Below, piece by piece: positions 14,402-15,881 of a stretch of 15,881 nucleotides of DNA. The notes below the pieces were generated by a model that saw nothing but the letters and a program-made list of their open reading frames with translations, did not search any database and had not been told where the DNA came from. The first letter of the stretch is position 1. Each line of letters starts with the position of its first letter. A program made the position numbers and the translations under genes. Origin of the DNA: DALYDP01 sp964541635 (GTDB lineage Bacteria > Patescibacteriota > Gracilibacteria > Peribacterales > Peribacteraceae); the NCBI GenBank assembly GCA_964541635.1, contig CAZIQM010000029.1, forward strand, positions 1 through 15,881, written 5' to 3'.

Positions 14402-14690
14402 GGGGACGTGAGAGACTCGGCGCGGGGAAACCCTGCGCGAGGTGCCGGTGTGTGAATGAACGTGCACGTATCCGCGCTCTTTTGGAGTCGTGGATTGCAA
14501 GGATGGTAGCGAAGCCCCATACGGAGACAAGGCGCACGCGTTTCCTGTGCACCCCTTGAAACGTCATCCGGGGGACCGCGTTACGCAGGACATGGACGAG
14601 CGATGCGCGCATTCTCTTTCGTAAAAATGCGAGGAATGCACATTTTGACGAAGCATTCCCGTGCCGTTCGGCGTTCGATGCGACCGTTCC
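14402..14690. other. Non-coding stretch with several hairpins
   Basis: No convincing protein gene on either strand. An 8-bp hairpin with an AAA loop lies at 14420-14438 (GCGCGGGG/CCCTGCGC, one wobble), and a GAATGC/GCATTC stem lies near 14633-14660. It could be upstream control DNA or an extended leader of the SLH gene. Confidence 0.4.
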
Positions 14691-14695
14691 TACAC

Positions 14696-14806
14696 AAAAA
14701 AAGCCCTTGCCTAGAAGCCAGAGTGCTGATGAATCAACTTTTTTGTTCAAGCGGAATGTCGAGAGAACTACACACCGTTTGTAAAAGAGGTATATCTAAC
14801 TTTACA
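14696..14806 (-). ncRNA. Possible small RNA between an orphan promoter and a U-tract
   Basis: Downstream of the minus-strand promoter at 14813-14841, a transcript starting near 14806 would meet an imperfect stem (AGC-x-CT with AG-x-GCT) followed by seven T at 14702-14696. That gives an RNA of about 110 nt with no usable reading frame (its first ATG is followed at once by TAA). It matches no family I recognise. The alternative is that this is the start of a long SLH leader. Confidence 0.3.
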
Positions 14807-14826
14807 TTGCATATAGTAAACTTTAC
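14798..14826. repeat. Direct repeat and palindrome overlapping the orphan promoter
   Basis: AACTTTAC occurs twice, at 14798-14805 and 14819-14826, 21 bp apart (two helical turns). The second copy lies within a perfect palindrome AGTAAACTTTACT (14815-14827) that overlaps the -10 box and spacer. The arrangement is operator-like. Confidence 0.45.
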
Positions 14827-14841
14827 TTTTAGATCTTTCAA
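14813..14841 (-). promoter_or_regulatory. Strong sigma70-type promoter match in an AT-rich island
   Basis: Minus-strand TTGAAA (14841-14836), 17 nt, TACTAT (14818-14813). It is one of the best -35/-10 pairs in the window, placed in a stretch (about 14730-14910) clearly richer in A+T than the rest. No gene starts nearby, so it serves a small RNA or the distant SLH gene. Confidence 0.55.
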
Positions 14842-14906
14842 AGCCATTAAAACGTTATTAAGGAGCCGATTCGAGCAGCTTTATGGTACTTGTTCGTTGA
14901 AAACTC

Positions 14907-14929
14907 AAAAAATGCCGTTTCGAAACGGC
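14907..14929 (-). terminator. Intrinsic terminator downstream of cysS
   Basis: The perfect palindrome GCCGTTTCGAAACGGC (14914-14929) is followed on the minus strand by A and six T (14912-14907). It ends transcripts coming from cysS or from a small RNA downstream of it, 189 nt after the cysS stop codon. Confidence 0.8.
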
Positions 14930-15117
14930 TCGGGGGGCGGAAAATGGAAAGCCAACGCGACAACGTTGGCAAGTATTCCTAACTTCAGGGCCAAAAATGG
15001 CCGTCACGGCGGGGGAAAACCGCCACAAAGCCTCTCACCCGTCCCGGAGGTCGATCGTCGATCCTGGGGCAACTGGTGAGGTCGTTTTTCGACGCGACGG
15101 ACCCGCGCGCTACGGCG
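14930..15117 (-). other. Hairpin-rich 3' region between cysS and its terminator
   Basis: Successive stems on the minus strand are GTCG/CGAC; a compound CTCACC...GGTGAG stem with an inner AGG/CCT stem (about 15033-15080); GGCGG/CCGCC (near 15008-15024); GGCC/GGCC (near 14989-15002); and GCCAACG/CGTTGGC (14951-14970). No reading frame looks coding. It is either a structured 3' UTR or a separate small RNA; no known RNA family is recognised. Confidence 0.45.
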
Positions 15118-15881
15118 TCACTTCTTTTTCAACTCCTGCCCCTTCGCGGTGTCGTTCAACACGAATCCCCTCTTTTCGATTTCGCCGCGGAGACGATCAC
15201 TCTCGGCGAAGTCCTTCGCGGTGCGCGCGGCGGTGCGCGCGTCGAGGAGTTGTTGCACGTCGAGCGGGATGCGTTCGTCGGCGGTCGCCTCGAAGCAGCC
15301 GAACGTCGCGCGCGCGAGATCGACGAACGTCCTGAGCGCGCCGAGGTCGGCGTCGGAGTACGCCGGGTTCTGCGCGGCTTCCAGCGTGTTCACGATCTTC
15401 GTGACGCCGAAGATCGCGGCGAGCGCGGCGGGCGCGTTGAGATCCGCGTCGAGCGCGTCGCGGAACTCCGCGGTGGCGCGTTCGACGTGCGCGGCGACCG
15501 CGTCGGTCCCGGCGTGCAGCGCTCCTTCTTTCAGGCGCGCGTCGACCTTCATGAACGCGTCCGAAATCTTGCGCCGCGCGTCCTTCGCGTCGTCCATCCC
15601 CTTCCAACCGAACTTCAAATTCGTCCGGTAGTGCACCGAGAGCAAATAGAAGCGCAGGTCTCCGGCTTCGTATCCACGGGCCAAAATGTCAGAAATAGTT
15701 ACCACGTTGCCAAGACTCTTTGACATTTTTTCGCCTTCCAAATCGATCCGGCGCTTGTGGAGCCAGGTTTTGACGAACGGTTTACCGGTCACGGATTCGC
15801 TCTGCGCGATCTCGCATTCGTGGTGGGGGAAGATGTTGTCCTCGCCGCCGGTGTGGATGTCGATCGTGTCACCCAGGATCG
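15118..15881 (-). CDS. cysS: Cysteinyl-tRNA synthetase, C-terminal part (runs off right edge)
   Basis: This class I aminoacyl-tRNA synthetase joins cysteine to tRNA-Cys using ATP in the cytoplasm. About 253 C-terminal residues are present. They begin with ILGDTIDIHTGGEDNIFPHHE, then CEIAQSESVTGKPFVKTWLH, the zinc and active-site region of CysS (His and Glu ligands of HHExE). EGEKMSKSLGNVVTISDIL carries the KMSKS loop. The helical bundle follows (RFYLLSVHYRTNLKF, DLNAPAALAAIFGVTKIVN), then the DALR-like anticodon-binding end (FAESDRLRGEIEKRGFVLND). The end, with a KKK tail before TGA at 15120-15118, matches the family. The catalytic N-terminal half with HIGH lies outside. A terminator sits 189 nt downstream after hairpins. 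Confidence 0.97.
   Translation of the reverse strand, partial: ILGDTIDIHTGGEDNIFPHHECEIAQSESVTGKPFVKTWLHKRRIDLEGEKMSKSLGNVVTISDILARGYEAGDLRFYLLSVHYRTNLKFGWKGMDDAKDARRKISDAFMKVDARLKEGALHAGTDAVAAHVERATAEFRDALDADLNAPAALAAIFGVTKIVNTLEAAQNPAYSDADLGALRTFVDLARATFGCFEATADERIPLDVQQLLDARTAARTAKDFAESDRLRGEIEKRGFVLNDTAKGQELKKK

Noticed and set aside
14394..14750. 118-codon minus-strand frame with a TTG start
   Set aside because: It would run through a seven-T tract and several hairpins; no motif, and Arg/Ala-rich composition typical of chance frames.
14720..14930. CTGATGA followed later by CGAAAC, as in a hammerhead ribozyme
   Set aside because: The two pieces are about 190 nt apart with no matching stems, so the fold is not possible in usual form.
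14980..15050. Passing resemblance to a c-di-GMP (GEMM) riboswitch (ACAAAGCC, GGGAAAACC)
   Set aside because: The conserved core and the required stem order are absent, and no downstream plus-strand gene exists.
14603..15079. 158-codon plus-strand frame in the gene-poor stretch
   Set aside because: It crosses an AT-rich island, a terminator palindrome and several hairpins with abrupt composition changes, and shows no domain-like sequence.

Overview
The window is about 15.9 kb of GC-rich bacterial DNA. It most likely comes from a member of the Candidate Phyla Radiation (Patescibacteria). This rests on the combination of a three-SLH S-layer protein, a secreted protein built from golvesin-like modules, Ser-rich linkers and Asp-rich calcium motifs, a FemAB-type peptidoglycan enzyme, small gene gaps and almost no Shine-Dalgarno sequences. 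It is an inference from style, since there is no rRNA here.

Left part (1-4350): the N-terminal 460 codons of rpoB run leftward out of the window. RpoB carries an unusual tail of about 82 Lys/Ala/Pro residues and has its own sigma70-type promoter with a folded leader RNA. Next come two convergent glycosyltransferase-type genes, one DUF7796-like and one STELLO/DUF288-like, whose stop codons are 4 nt apart. A decayed piece of a YciF/DUF892 gene and two coupled small unknown genes follow. The broken gene beside the glycosyltransferases suggests an insertion or deletion scar.

Middle part (4354-9964): a 1211-residue secreted modular protein and a Mn/Fe superoxide dismutase are read leftward. A FemX-like aminoacyltransferase, which would modify peptidoglycan bridges, is read rightward, divergent from sod. 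Between femX and the S-layer gene lie two inverted copies of a hairpin element whose stems differ but pair while the unpaired bases are identical.

Right part (9965-15881): a 1398-residue SLH protein, probably the S-layer subunit, is read leftward behind a long leader. A gene-poor stretch of about 950 nt then holds an AT-rich promoter-like island, an intrinsic terminator and a run of hairpins. It is followed by the 3' part of cysS.

The theme is cell-surface construction (S-layer, secreted modular protein, peptidoglycan bridge, glycan transfer) set between housekeeping genes (rpoB, cysS). Most starts lack a Shine-Dalgarno sequence and several sit 6-10 nt after a -10-like box, suggesting leaderless mRNAs.
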